A stretch of 64,000 nucleotides of DNA from contig NZ_CP083666.1 of the NCBI RefSeq assembly GCF_020097835.1, positions 1,922,001 through 1,986,000 on the forward strand, in the 5' to 3' direction. The notes below the pieces were generated by a model, which saw only the letters and a list, made by a program, of their open reading frames with translations, made no database searches and was not told the origin of the DNA. Shown here one piece after another: positions 33,203 to 40,751 of the stretch; position 1 is the first letter of the stretch; each line of letters starts with the position of its first letter. The DNA comes from Haloprofundus halobius (GTDB taxonomy: Archaea; Halobacteriota; Halobacteria; Halobacteriales; Haloferacaceae). Both the position numbers and the translations under genes were made by a program.

Positions 33203-33907
33203 TTAAAACGCGTTTGGTTCCGAGTCGCCGAACAGTCGGCGGCGAATCGACCAGCCGACCGCCGTCGCGGCGCGTCGAACGTCCTCGACCGGTCGGTTTC
33301 GACCGACACCGAGATACGCGCCGACCCGCGGAGTCTCCCCCCGTTCCCCAGCGACGGCGGCAGCGGCGACCGCGCGGTGGTTGCCGTCGGCGATAAACGG
33401 TCGGTGCCACGGTCGTCGCCGGACGCAGACGAGATCCGGAAGGCCGTCGAGCGTGCTCTCGGTTCGGGCCGCGGCCGTCCACTCGTCTTCTTCCGTCGCC
33501 TCAACGAGAGTCGCCTCGCCGGTCATCGCCGCCTGGATTCGGACCGCGAGCTCTCGGATTCGGACCGCGTCGACGCCGGTCTCCGCGCGGAGTATCGACG
33601 CCCGCTCGGCGGCGACACGGGCCGCCGCCCCGCCGACGGTGCCGTCGGGCGAGAGCGCGTTCCACAGCGTCTCCTCCGGTCCCTCGATGACGCGGAGGCG
33701 CGGGAGCTGTTCCGGTGAGAGGACGGTGTGGTACCAACGTATCGGCGCGTCCCGCCAGAGGAAGGCGGCTGCGCCGGGGTTCGCTCGGAGCAGACGGTCG
33801 ACCGCGTCCGAGTCGCGCGGTCGACGGGACTCCGCCCGGTCGTCGGGGGCGGCGCCCTCGCAGGCGAGCCAGTGGTCGAGCGCTTCCCGCTGTGAGACCC
33901 GTCGCAC
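33203..33907 (-). CDS. Uncharacterised protein with ParB-like DGNHR motif
   Basis: About 234 residues from a GTG at 33907. I do not recognise a named family. Visible features: an N-terminal helical part (SQREALDHWLACEG), a central GWAYTV-like segment (FLWRDAPIRWYHTVLSPEQLPRLRVI), and near the C-terminus FIADGNHRAVAAAAVAGE, which resembles the DGxHR loop of ParB/sulfiredoxin-fold proteins. The latter act as nucleases, kinases or CTPases, so nucleotide chemistry is conceivable. Same strand as the ribosomal cluster, whose promoter lies at its 3' end. Divergent from the next gene. Confidence 0.72.
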   Translation of the reverse strand: MRRVSQREALDHWLACEGAAPDDRAESRRPRDSDAVDRLLRANPGAAAFLWRDAPIRWYHTVLSPEQLPRLRVIEGPEETLWNALSPDGTVGGAAARVAAERASILRAETGVDAVRIRELAVRIQAAMTGEATLVEATEEDEWTAAARTESTLDGLPDLVCVRRRPWHRPFIADGNHRAVAAAAVAGERGETPRVGAYLGVGRNRPVEDVRRAATAVGWSIRRRLFGDSEPNAF

Positions 33908-34008
33908 AGGTCTCGTACGGGAGCGACGAACTTGGCCTTTCGCCGGGCCGCTCGTCACCTGTCTTGCGTCGCCAGTTCGCTGCCGCGACTGCTCGGCTAC
34001 CGAAGTCG

Positions 34009-34017
34009 TTAAGCCCG
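34009..34017 (+). promoter_or_regulatory. TATA-like box of the 88-residue gene
   Basis: CGTTAAGCC is centred about 26 bp before ATG 34038, giving a leaderless transcript. The 130-bp gap to the divergent DGNHR gene holds no other clear element. Confidence 0.5.
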
Positions 34018-34037
34018 AACCTTCCAAACGCAGGCGT

Positions 34038-34304
34038 ATGCAACAGCTCATCGTCTACGGTGACCCCGGTATCCGCAAGGACGCCGTCATCAACTACGAC
34101 GGGAAGGAGCAGGTCTGTTTCTCCATCCAGCGGCAGGGCGACTGGCACGGCCCCGACGAGGTGCAGCTGTGGTGCACCATCGGCACGAAGGAGGAGCGCG
34201 AAGCGTACGAGAAACGCGAGTACGTCCCCCACTGGCTCGACGTCGACTCCATCGACGCCGAGGCGCTCGACGTCGTGAAGGCGCGCGGCAAACTCTCGGT
34301 CTGA
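34038..34304 (+). CDS. Conserved small haloarchaeal protein (HAH_0734-like)
   Basis: An 88-residue protein: MQQLIVYGDPGIRKDAVI, FSIQRQGDWHGPDEVQLWCTIG, YVPHWLDVDSIDAEALDVVKARG. The pattern matches, from memory, a small family restricted to haloarchaea with no known function. It is beta-rich at the N-terminus and helical at the C-terminus, and has a single cysteine. The ATG was chosen because it follows a TATA-like box by 26 bp and the protein starts with a typical strand. Confidence 0.75.
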   Translation: MQQLIVYGDPGIRKDAVINYDGKEQVCFSIQRQGDWHGPDEVQLWCTIGTKEEREAYEKREYVPHWLDVDSIDAEALDVVKARGKLSV

Positions 34305-34325
34305 GCGCTCCTCGTTTTCGGCCGA

Positions 34326-36764
34326 CTACGACCCGCCGCTTCCGGCCGGCAGTTCGTCGTGGTCGACCTCGTAGATAGTCACCGTCTCGGTCCGGTACGC
34401 CACGGAGACGCCCGACACGTCGCCGACCGAGGTGTCGCCGTACCGGTCGCGTTCGGCCGGACCGACCCAGATGTACTGCACGTCGTGCTCGCGGACCACG
34501 TCGACGAGCGCCGCGTCGTCGGTGAACGCGGCGTCGACCTGTTCGACGCGCTCGATGTAAGTGTCGTAGCCGCGGTAGCCGATTTCGTGACCCCAGCCGG
34601 CGACAGTCGGGATGCCGGTTAGCGTCGACGCGGGATTCGAGTCCCAGCCGTACCGACCCGGCGGGTAGGGGTACTCGCCCTCCTCGGCGTTCGGATAGTA
34701 GTACGTCCCCGGTGCCGACAGCAGCGTCGGCCGGCCCGGCTTCTCGTCGAGCCACGCGATGGCTTTCGCCTCTTCGGGGTGGTCGGTCTCGGCGAACCGC
34801 GTCGCGTCCAGCGTCGGTTCGCCCGCCTCCTCGAAGTGGTTGCCGAGCGCCAGCGGCGCGTAGAAACTCGTCGAGACCACCAGACAGAGCGTGAGGCCGA
34901 GCGCGAGCGTCCGCGCCGTCGCCGCCGCCGAGGCGTCCACGAGCGACGAGCGGTTGGCGTCCGCGTCGGCGCTGCTGTCCGCACCGGGTTCGGTCCGGGT
35001 ACCGCCGTCGGTCGCCGAGGAGCGACGCCGGCGAGCGGACGGAAGCGGCCGCGCGAGCAACAACGTCAGCGACGCGCCGAGCGCGGTCGCCCACAGCACC
35101 CACACCTGCATGTACGTCTTGAACACCGTGTTCATCCGGAGCGGTCCCGCCTGTTCGCTCACGTAGACGAACTCGACGAGCAGCACGAGTCCGGCCCCGG
35201 CGACGACGAGCACCGTCTCGAACCCCACGTCGCGGTCGAACGCGAGCGCGACCCACGCGAAGAGGAGAATCGGTAGTACCACCGCGATGACGGCCATCCC
35301 CTGCCCGAGCGCGACGACGACGGCCACGAGCACCGACGCGCCGAGAAGCCAGGTGTCACCCTCGTTCAGTCGCGAGAGGAGATACGCGGCGAACCCGGCG
35401 ACGAACGCGCCGTGGACCAGAAGTAACGGGCCGAACGTGCTTCGGTTCGCCGGCCCGAGGAACGCGATCTCGCGGCCGGACGCGCCCGCAAGTAGGAACG
35501 GTGCGCCGAGGGCGGCCCCGAGCACGCCGGCGACGGCGACGACGCCGACGGCGACGACGAGACGACCCAGTTGTGCGGATAGCAGCGACGCGTCCTCGTT
35601 CGGTCGCAGACGCGAGGCGAGGCTCTCGGGGAGGAGCGTCACCGGATGTGCGGGCGCGAACACGAGCGCGAGCGCCGCGACGCCGAACAGCGACGGGAAG
35701 CTCCACGTGTCGAGGACGAGTTGGAGGCCGCCGAGCGCCGGGAGCGCGACGAACAGCAGCGTCCGCCGGAGCCGTTTCTCGTCCTGCGGTGTCCGGAAGT
35801 ACGCGAACGCGACCGCCGCGCCGAGCAGCAGAAACGGCATCCCCATCATGTGGCCGTGCAAGTCGCCGTTGAGCCACGAGAAGAAGGGAAACTCGTTTAT
35901 CGTCCCCTCGATGACGCGGCTCGCGGTCCAGTAGCTGAACGAGTCGGTCCCCGCCAGCAGGTCGTCCACCGAGTACTCCGTCGTCGTGGACGCGACCAGT
36001 TCGGCGAGCGGTCGCTGCAGCGATTCGGGGAGCACGGACAGCACGACTCGCGTACCGGTGACGAGGTTGCTGGCGACGCCGACGAAGAAGGCCGCGAGCG
36101 CGCCGGCAGGTCGACGCGCGCCGCCGCGACTCGCCGCGATGGACCCCGCGAGGTCGAACGCGGCCGCGACGAGCATGGCGTAGAACCCCGCCAACGAGAG
36201 GTTGTACGCGAACCGCGCGGGCGTGTCGGTGAGCATCGCGAGCAGCACCGTCATGAGGTGGCCGCCGTAGTAGTACTGGACGGCTTCGCCGGCGAACCAG
36301 AAGTCCTCCGGTGGGAGCGCGTCGGCGCGGAACAGCGCCTTCAGGAGGCCGAAGTCGAGGAACTTTTCGCCGCCGACGGCGTGGACCGCGGGGTCGACGG
36401 CGCGAATCGCTATCAGGAGCGCGAACGCCGCGAGGAAGACGACTGCCGTGTCGGCGACGGCGCGTCCGTCGACGTCGAGGTCCGACGCGAGGACGAAGCG
36501 ACGGTCGCGGAGTGCCCTCCGGTCGAACGCCGAAAGCGCCGACAGCAGCAGCAGGACGGAAACGGCGACGACGAGCGTCGCCGGGCCGAACGAGACCTGC
36601 CCGACCCAATGGGCGACGAGCGTCAGCACGAGAAGCGACAGCGGGAGCGCGAAACCCGGTCCGCGGCCGGGGACGTGTCGGAAGAGGCGCGCTGCCAGCG
36701 GGAGGCCGAGAACTCCGAGTACGGCGTAGAGGACGACCCAGCCGACGACGTACAGATACTCCAT
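34326..36764 (-). CDS. DUF2298 (YYY) giant membrane protein
   Basis: An 812-residue polytopic membrane protein with a dozen or more hydrophobic helices. The family hallmark is the tyrosine run in FAGEAVQYYYGGHLM, preceded by PPEDFWFAGE. A second conserved region is FPFFSWLNGDLHGHMMGMPF. A soluble C-terminal part (about 650-812) follows a variable Ser/Ala/Asp-rich linker with DGGTRTEPGADSS. The topology resembles GT-C glycosyltransferases (dolichol-phosphate-sugar users). The divergent neighbours are a polyprenyl-phosphate-type glycosyltransferase and GtrA, which strengthens a lipid-linked glycosylation role. The real function is unproven. Confidence 0.93.
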   Translation of the reverse strand: MEYLYVVGWVVLYAVLGVLGLPLAARLFRHVPGRGPGFALPLSLLVLTLVAHWVGQVSFGPATLVVAVSVLLLLSALSAFDRRALRDRRFVLASDLDVDGRAVADTAVVFLAAFALLIAIRAVDPAVHAVGGEKFLDFGLLKALFRADALPPEDFWFAGEAVQYYYGGHLMTVLLAMLTDTPARFAYNLSLAGFYAMLVAAAFDLAGSIAASRGGARRPAGALAAFFVGVASNLVTGTRVVLSVLPESLQRPLAELVASTTTEYSVDDLLAGTDSFSYWTASRVIEGTINEFPFFSWLNGDLHGHMMGMPFLLLGAAVAFAYFRTPQDEKRLRRTLLFVALPALGGLQLVLDTWSFPSLFGVAALALVFAPAHPVTLLPESLASRLRPNEDASLLSAQLGRLVVAVGVVAVAGVLGAALGAPFLLAGASGREIAFLGPANRSTFGPLLLVHGAFVAGFAAYLLSRLNEGDTWLLGASVLVAVVVALGQGMAVIAVVLPILLFAWVALAFDRDVGFETVLVVAGAGLVLLVEFVYVSEQAGPLRMNTVFKTYMQVWVLWATALGASLTLLLARPLPSARRRRSSATDGGTRTEPGADSSADADANRSSLVDASAAATARTLALGLTLCLVVSTSFYAPLALGNHFEEAGEPTLDATRFAETDHPEEAKAIAWLDEKPGRPTLLSAPGTYYYPNAEEGEYPYPPGRYGWDSNPASTLTGIPTVAGWGHEIGYRGYDTYIERVEQVDAAFTDDAALVDVVREHDVQYIWVGPAERDRYGDTSVGDVSGVSVAYRTETVTIYEVDHDELPAGSGGS

Positions 36765-36845
36765 CTACCGATGGCACGCGAGCGCGGGGGTAAACCGTTT
36801 CTGGTTGACGCGGCGGACGCTCTCGGTCGAGGAGAGGATCGGTCG

Positions 36846-36863
36846 CGGTCGGTCGACCGACCG
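36846..36863. repeat. 18-bp perfect palindrome in a divergent intergenic region
   Basis: CGGTCGGTCGACCGACCG equals its own reverse complement and is followed by further ACCGACC copies to about 36895. It lies between the DUF2298 gene and the GT2/GtrA pair (gap 36765-36965), so it may bind a dimeric regulator of both. No gene is visible in this 201-bp gap. Confidence 0.6.
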
Positions 36864-36936
36864 ACCAATCGGCAGACATACCGACCAACCGACGGTCGTC
36901 TCGGCGACCCGAAGCGGTCGGTTCCGAGTCAAACAC

Positions 36937-36944
36937 TTTTTATT
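36937..36944 (+). promoter_or_regulatory. TATA box of the GT2/GtrA operon
   Basis: CTTTTTAT (extended TTTTTATT) is centred about 25 bp before ATG 36966, giving a leaderless transcript. Confidence 0.6.
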
Positions 36945-36965
36945 CCTTGAAAGAAATCGCGAGCC

Positions 36966-37751
36966 ATGTCACACTCCGTCGGTGTCGTCGTCCCCGCCTA
37001 CCGGCCGGACGTCGACCGACTCGCGGCGTACGTCGACGCCCTGACGGAGCGACTGGAACCCGAGACCGTCCGCGTCGAACTCGACGCGCCGACGCCCGAA
37101 CTGGTCGAGTCGGTGTCGTCGACCCCGGCGACAGTGAACGTCTCGCCGGTTCGGCGCGGGAAAGGTGCGGCGATAACCGCCGGGTTCGAGGCGCTCTCGA
37201 CGGACGTGTTGGCGTTCGTCGATGCGGACGGCAGCACGCCGGTCGGGTCGCTGGCGGACGTGCTCGCCCCCGTCCTCGCCGACGAGGCGGACCTCGCGGT
37301 CGGGTCGCGTCGGCATCCGGAGGCGACGGTGACCGCCCACCAGACGTTCGCGCGCCGTCGCCTCGGCGACGGCTTCGCCTGGCTGGCCAAGCGACTGCTC
37401 GACACCGAACTGTACGACTACCAGTGCGGTGCGAAGGCGATGACCGCCGAGACGTGGGCCGACGTCCGCGGCCACCTCTACGAACCGGGGTTCGCGTGGG
37501 ACGTCGAACTCGTCGCCGTCGCCGCCGCGTCGAACCACACGCTCGCCGAGGTGCCCGTCGAGTGGGAGGACCGACCGGGGTCGACCGTCTCGCCGGTCCG
37601 CACGAGTTTCGACCTGGCGCGAAGTCTGCTGTCGGCGCGCCACCGCGCGAAACTCATCCGGGAAGACCGCCTCCACGCACTACTCGACGCCCGCCGGCCG
37701 CCGACACCGTCGCTCGTCGAGCGCCTCGCACCGGACCCCGTCGATGAGTGA
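36966..37751 (+). CDS. Glycosyltransferase family 2 (polyprenyl/dolichol-phosphate sugar synthase type)
   Basis: A 261-residue GT-A enzyme: VGVVVPAYRPDVD at the start, RGKGAAITAGFEA, the DxD at VDADGSTPVG, then LYDYQCGAKAMTAETW and WDVELVAVA, as in dolichol-phosphate-mannose/glucose synthases. The C-terminus is soluble, without the membrane helices seen in DPMS fusions. It overlaps the GtrA gene by eight bases; GT2-GtrA pairs form lipid-linked sugars and flip them. The donor sugar is unknown. Confidence 0.93.
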   Translation: MSHSVGVVVPAYRPDVDRLAAYVDALTERLEPETVRVELDAPTPELVESVSSTPATVNVSPVRRGKGAAITAGFEALSTDVLAFVDADGSTPVGSLADVLAPVLADEADLAVGSRRHPEATVTAHQTFARRRLGDGFAWLAKRLLDTELYDYQCGAKAMTAETWADVRGHLYEPGFAWDVELVAVAAASNHTLAEVPVEWEDRPGSTVSPVRTSFDLARSLLSARHRAKLIREDRLHALLDARRPPTPSLVERLAPDPVDE

Positions 37752-38202
37752 CCGGATGGGAAACGCCGCGAGCGAACTCCTCTCGGGCAAGCGATTCGGC
37801 CAGTTCGTCTCCGTCGGCGCGCTCGGTGCCGTCTTCGACCTGACCGTCAGTACGGTGCTCACCGTCTGGTTCGGCGTCCTCGCCGAAGTCGCGAAACTCG
37901 TCGGCGCGGAGGTCGCCATCGTCGTCATGTTTCTGGTCAACGACCGCTGGACGTTCGCCGACGAGGGCGCGTCGGGCGTGCTTCCGGCGGCCCGACGACT
38001 GCTGAAGTCGAATCTCGTCCGAAGCGGCGGACTCGCGCTCCAGTTCGTCATCGTCCGCGTGCTTCGACAGCAGGACGTGACCGTCGTCGTCGCCGGCTTC
38101 GACTTCTGGCAAGTGATTCCGCTGCCGATCGCCATCCTCGCGTCGATGCTCGTCAACTACGTGGCCGAGAGCCTGCTCACGTGGCGCGTGGCGAGTTCGT
38201 GA
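37744..38202 (+). CDS. GtrA-family membrane protein
   Basis: A 152-residue protein with four hydrophobic helices (about 19-38, 45-65, 93-110, 120-145). The family signature is KRFGQFVSVGALGAVFDL, then the FLVNDRWTF segment. GtrA proteins move or present polyprenyl-linked sugars across the membrane. Start ATG 37744 overlaps the upstream GT2 gene. It ends 78 bp before the tRNA. Confidence 0.92.
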   Translation: MSDRMGNAASELLSGKRFGQFVSVGALGAVFDLTVSTVLTVWFGVLAEVAKLVGAEVAIVVMFLVNDRWTFADEGASGVLPAARRLLKSNLVRSGGLALQFVIVRVLRQQDVTVVVAGFDFWQVIPLPIAILASMLVNYVAESLLTWRVASS

Positions 38203-38247
38203 GGTCGGTGGGTGCGACTGAAACTGACATACGGCGTCGGAATCATA

Positions 38248-38256
38248 ACCCTTAAC
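38248..38256 (+). promoter_or_regulatory. TATA-like box of the initiator tRNA gene
   Basis: CCCTTAACC is centred about 29 bp upstream of the tRNA 5' end at 38281. It is the only plausible promoter element in the short gap after GtrA. Confidence 0.45.
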
Positions 38257-38280
38257 CGGGGGCATCCTGTTATCAGGAGT

Positions 38281-38355
38281 AGCGGGATGGGATAGCCAGG
38301 AGATTCCGCCGGGCTCATAACCCGGAGATCGGTAGTTCAAATCTACCTCCCGCTA
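38281..38355 (+). tRNA. Initiator tRNA-Met (anticodon CAT)
   Basis: A 75-nt cloverleaf. The acceptor stem AGCGGGA pairs with TCCCGCT (38348-38354), followed by discriminator A. The anticodon arm is CCGGG-CTCATAA-CCCGG, with three G-C pairs next to the loop, and the T arm is GGTAG-TTCAAAT-CTACC. The A1-U72 acceptor pair and the GGG/CCC pairs are the marks of an initiator rather than an elongator tRNA-Met. There is no intron. CCA is not encoded. Confidence 0.95.
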
Positions 38356-38376
38356 TTCTCCTGACGAATCGAACAC
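38332..38376 (+). repeat. Direct repeat copy A: tRNA-Met 3' end plus flank
   Basis: 45 bp covering the T arm, acceptor 3' strand and 21 bp of downstream sequence of the initiator tRNA. It matches copy B (38476-38520) at 43 of 45 positions. The arrangement resembles paired attachment sites left by an integrated or excised element. Confidence 0.85.
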
Positions 38377-38475
38377 CGAGCGAGGAGGTTTATCTCCGAG
38401 CGGTACTCGATTCGTCGTGAATGGCTCAGTTGTAGTTTGAACGAGAGGACGAGCGAACGCAGTAAGCGAGTCCGC

Positions 38476-38520
38476 GTAGTTCAAATCTACCTCCCGCTAT
38501 TCTCCTATCGAATCGAACAC
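38476..38520 (+). repeat. Direct repeat copy B: partial tRNA-Met 3' end
   Basis: Second copy of the 45-bp segment, 144 bp downstream of copy A. It lacks the 5' half of the tRNA, so it is not a gene. The two mismatches are GA to AT after CTATTCTCCT. The 99 bp between copies carry no open gene that I can recognise. Confidence 0.85.
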
Positions 38521-38543
38521 GTGACGAAAAACAGACGGAGATG

Positions 38544-38699
38544 TCAGTATCGCTCCGGCGGGTCACCGTCGTCCGAGAGGAAGATACTGTCCTGCGTCGG
38601 ATCGAAGTACACTTCCAGCGCACGCAACGTCCCGGCGTACGACGCGGTCATGACGAAGGTGAAACCGATCAGGGCGGGGAGGAGGAGGTCCACTACCAT
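38544..38699 (-). CDS. Small membrane protein (51 residues), unknown
   Basis: Reads MVVDLLLPALIGFTFVMTASYAGTL at the start (one hydrophobic helix, about 4-24) and ends FLSDDGDPPERY, an acidic cytosolic or external tail. A TATA-like GTTTATC lies about 28 bp before the ATG on the coding strand, giving a leaderless message. I do not recognise a family. It is the only gene in the gap between the tRNA region and the Rieske gene. Confidence 0.68.
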   Translation of the reverse strand: MVVDLLLPALIGFTFVMTASYAGTLRALEVYFDPTQDSIFLSDDGDPPERY

Positions 38700-38756
38700 C
38701 GCCCGAACGTCGTTTTCACCCGAGATAAACGGTCCGATTAATACGGCGTCCGGACG

Positions 38757-39176
38757 TTACGTCCCCGTGAAGTCGATTCGACTGCCCGACGAGAGGTCGT
38801 GCTCCCCCGAGGGTCCGAGGTGTTCGAAGTCGAGCGAGTCGTCGGCGAGGTACACCGCGTCGCCGTCGACTTCCACGTCGACCGTGTCGAGCGTCGCGCC
38901 CTCGCAGGGACCGAAGTCGCAGTAGCCGGTCTCCTGACCGAACGTCGCGCCGTGTTTCTGACAGACGATGTCCCCGTTTCGGACGAGCGCGCCCGACCCC
39001 TTGTCGAGGCGGACGTCGGTCCAGTGTTGGCAGTAGTTTCGGAAGGCGACGACGCTGCCGTCGTCGAGTTTCGTCAGAATCGCCTCGCCGAGGTCGAACC
39101 CGTCGCGGAACGTGAACAGCAGCGTGCCGTCCGTCGGTACCTCCGACAGCGCGGCGATTCGCCGATCGTCGTCCAT
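38757..39176 (-). CDS. Rieske [2Fe-2S] domain protein
   Basis: A 139-residue soluble Rieske ferredoxin. Cluster ligands are C49 and H51 in NYCQHW and C72 and H75 in VCQKHGATF. The start MDDDRRIAALSEV has no signal or membrane helix, so it is cytoplasmic. It could serve as the electron donor of an oxygenase or as a nitrite-reductase small-subunit-like ferredoxin. No oxygenase lies next to it. The C-terminal tail ends SGSRIDFTGT. Confidence 0.92.
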   Translation of the reverse strand: MDDDRRIAALSEVPTDGTLLFTFRDGFDLGEAILTKLDDGSVVAFRNYCQHWTDVRLDKGSGALVRNGDIVCQKHGATFGQETGYCDFGPCEGATLDTVDVEVDGDAVYLADDSLDFEHLGPSGEHDLSSGSRIDFTGT

Positions 39177-39238
39177 ACCACATCTCGTCACGCCGCGCTT
39201 GAACCACTTTCCGTCTGGGTGCGACGCATCGCGAACTG

Positions 39239-40162
39239 CTACGCCGACTCGTACAACTTCTCGACCCGCCGCTCGTACAGCCGCGAGAGCAGTTTCGTCA
39301 CCGGTCCCGTCTCTACGTCGATGCCGTCGACGGTACCGACGGGCCGAATCTCGCGCGTCGAACTCGTGACGAACACCTCGTCGGCCTGCCGCACGTCGTC
39401 GGGCGTGAAGGATCCCTCTCGAACCGGAATCCCCTCCGACTCGGCGAGTTCGAGGACGACGTCCCGCGTGACGCCCGCGAGCACCGGACCGTCGAGAGTC
39501 GGCGTGCAGAGGCGCCCGCCGTCGACGAAGAACACGTTGCTCGTCGCGCCCTCGGCGACGTACCCCTCGTCGTCGAGGATGAGCGCCTCGTCCGCGCCCG
39601 TGACGCGAAGTTCGAGGAGCGCCAGAATCCCGTTGAGATAGTTGTGTGTCTTCGCCTTCGACGGGAGCGCCCGGTCCGACGGGCGGCGCGTCTTCACCGT
39701 CTGCAGCGTCGCCGGACCGTTCCACGGTTTGTCGCCGTCGACGCCGCCACGGCCCAGCGGCGAGAGCGTGACGACGACGGTGGGGTCGACGTCGGGCGGC
39801 GGCGTCAGTTTCCCGGGTTGGACCCCCCGAGTTATCGAGAGTTTCACCGAGGCGTCGTCGAGGTCGTTCGCGTCGAGCGTCGCCTCGATGCGCGCCCGGA
39901 GATCCTCGTCGGATCGGCCGTGGTCCAGTCGGAGCACCTCGCAGGTCCCGGCGAGGCGGTCGGCGTGCGCCGCCCACTCGAAGATGCGGCCGCCGTAGAC
40001 GCGGAGCGTCTCGAAGGCGGCGTCGCCGTACATGAACCCCCTGTCGCGGACGTTCACCGTCGCCACCGAGGCGGGGACGAGTTCGCCGTCGACGTGGTAG
40101 ACGAGTTCCTGTCGGGAATCTCCATCACCGTCGGGCGTTTCGCTCGTTTCGTTCTCACTCAT
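39239..40162 (-). CDS. pabC: Aminotransferase class IV (aminodeoxychorismate lyase type)
   Basis: A 307-residue PLP fold-type IV protein: DRGFMYGDAAFETLRVYGGR at the start of the fold, the PLP lysine in SKAKTHNYL, the EGATSNVFF phosphate loop and GPVLAGVTRDVVLELA. The family includes branched-chain aminotransferase and PabC. Here the gene overlaps pabA by eight bases in a pabB-pabA-pabC operon, so 4-amino-4-deoxychorismate to p-aminobenzoate plus pyruvate is the favoured reaction. A D-amino-acid or branched-chain transaminase role cannot be excluded. Confidence 0.9.
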   Translation of the reverse strand: MSENETSETPDGDGDSRQELVYHVDGELVPASVATVNVRDRGFMYGDAAFETLRVYGGRIFEWAAHADRLAGTCEVLRLDHGRSDEDLRARIEATLDANDLDDASVKLSITRGVQPGKLTPPPDVDPTVVVTLSPLGRGGVDGDKPWNGPATLQTVKTRRPSDRALPSKAKTHNYLNGILALLELRVTGADEALILDDEGYVAEGATSNVFFVDGGRLCTPTLDGPVLAGVTRDVVLELAESEGIPVREGSFTPDDVRQADEVFVTSSTREIRPVGTVDGIDVETGPVTKLLSRLYERRVEKLYESA

Positions 40163-40751
40163 CGTCCACGTACTCCCGGAGGAAGTTCGCGACCATCTGT
40201 TTGCCGCTCTCGGTGAGGATGCTCTCGGGGTGGAACTGGACGCCGACGTGCGGGCGCGTCCGGTGGCGGACGGCCATCACGACCCGCCGCTCGTCGTCGG
40301 TCCACGCCGTCTCGACCAGTTCGTCCGGCAGGTCGTCGCGTTCGACCGCCAGCGAGTGGTACCGCCCGACGGAGAGCCGTTCGGGGAGCCCCACGAAGAC
40401 GCCCTCCCCGTCGTGAACGATGGTCGAGGGTTTGCCGTGGACCACGTCCGGCGCGTGACCGACGGGTGCGCCCGCGGCCGCGCAGAGCGCCTGATGGCCG
40501 AGACAGACGCCGAGCGTCGGGTAGTCGAGGTCACGGAACACCGCCGTCGAGACGCCGGCGTCCTCGGGCGTGCCGGGGCCCGGCGAGACGACGATTGCGT
40601 CGGGGTCGAGTTCTCGAATCCCCTCGACGGTGACGGCGTCGTTTCGGCGGACGACGACGTCCGCGAGCTCGCCGACGTACTGGACGAGGTTGTAGACGAA
40701 CGAGTCGTAGTTATCGACGACGAGCACGGTAGGTCGGCTGTCGGCGCTCAC
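40155..40751 (-). CDS. pabA: Aminodeoxychorismate/anthranilate synthase glutaminase subunit
   Basis: A 198-residue class I glutamine amidotransferase starting at a GTG. Landmarks: [26 protein letters not shown], catalytic Cys in GVCLGHQAL, and His-Glu in [10 protein letters not shown]. It supplies ammonia to the chorismate-binding subunit encoded just upstream, with a four-base overlap. Position beside pabB and pabC favours p-aminobenzoate (folate-like cofactor) synthesis over tryptophan synthesis. Confidence 0.93.
   Translation of the reverse strand: MSADSRPTVLVVDNYDSFVYNLVQYVGELADVVVRRNDAVTVEGIRELDPDAIVVSPGPGTPEDAGVSTAVFRDLDYPTLGVCLGHQALCAAAGAPVGHAPDVVHGKPSTIVHDGEGVFVGLPERLSVGRYHSLAVERDDLPDELVETAWTDDERRVVMAVRHRTRPHVGVQFHPESILTESGKQMVANFLREYVDDE

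Noticed and set aside
36846-36863. Replication-origin element.
   Set aside because: There is no orc1/cdc6 gene nearby and no repeated origin-recognition-box pattern, so an operator is more likely.
35356-36936. Long minus-strand frame of 526 codons inside the DUF2298 region.
   Set aside because: It overlaps the membrane protein in another frame, is Arg/Pro-rich and lacks hydrophobic helices or motifs; it is a GC-rich artefact.
38476-38520. Second tRNA gene.
   Set aside because: Only the 3' half is present: there is no acceptor 5' strand, D arm or anticodon arm, so it cannot be a functional tRNA.
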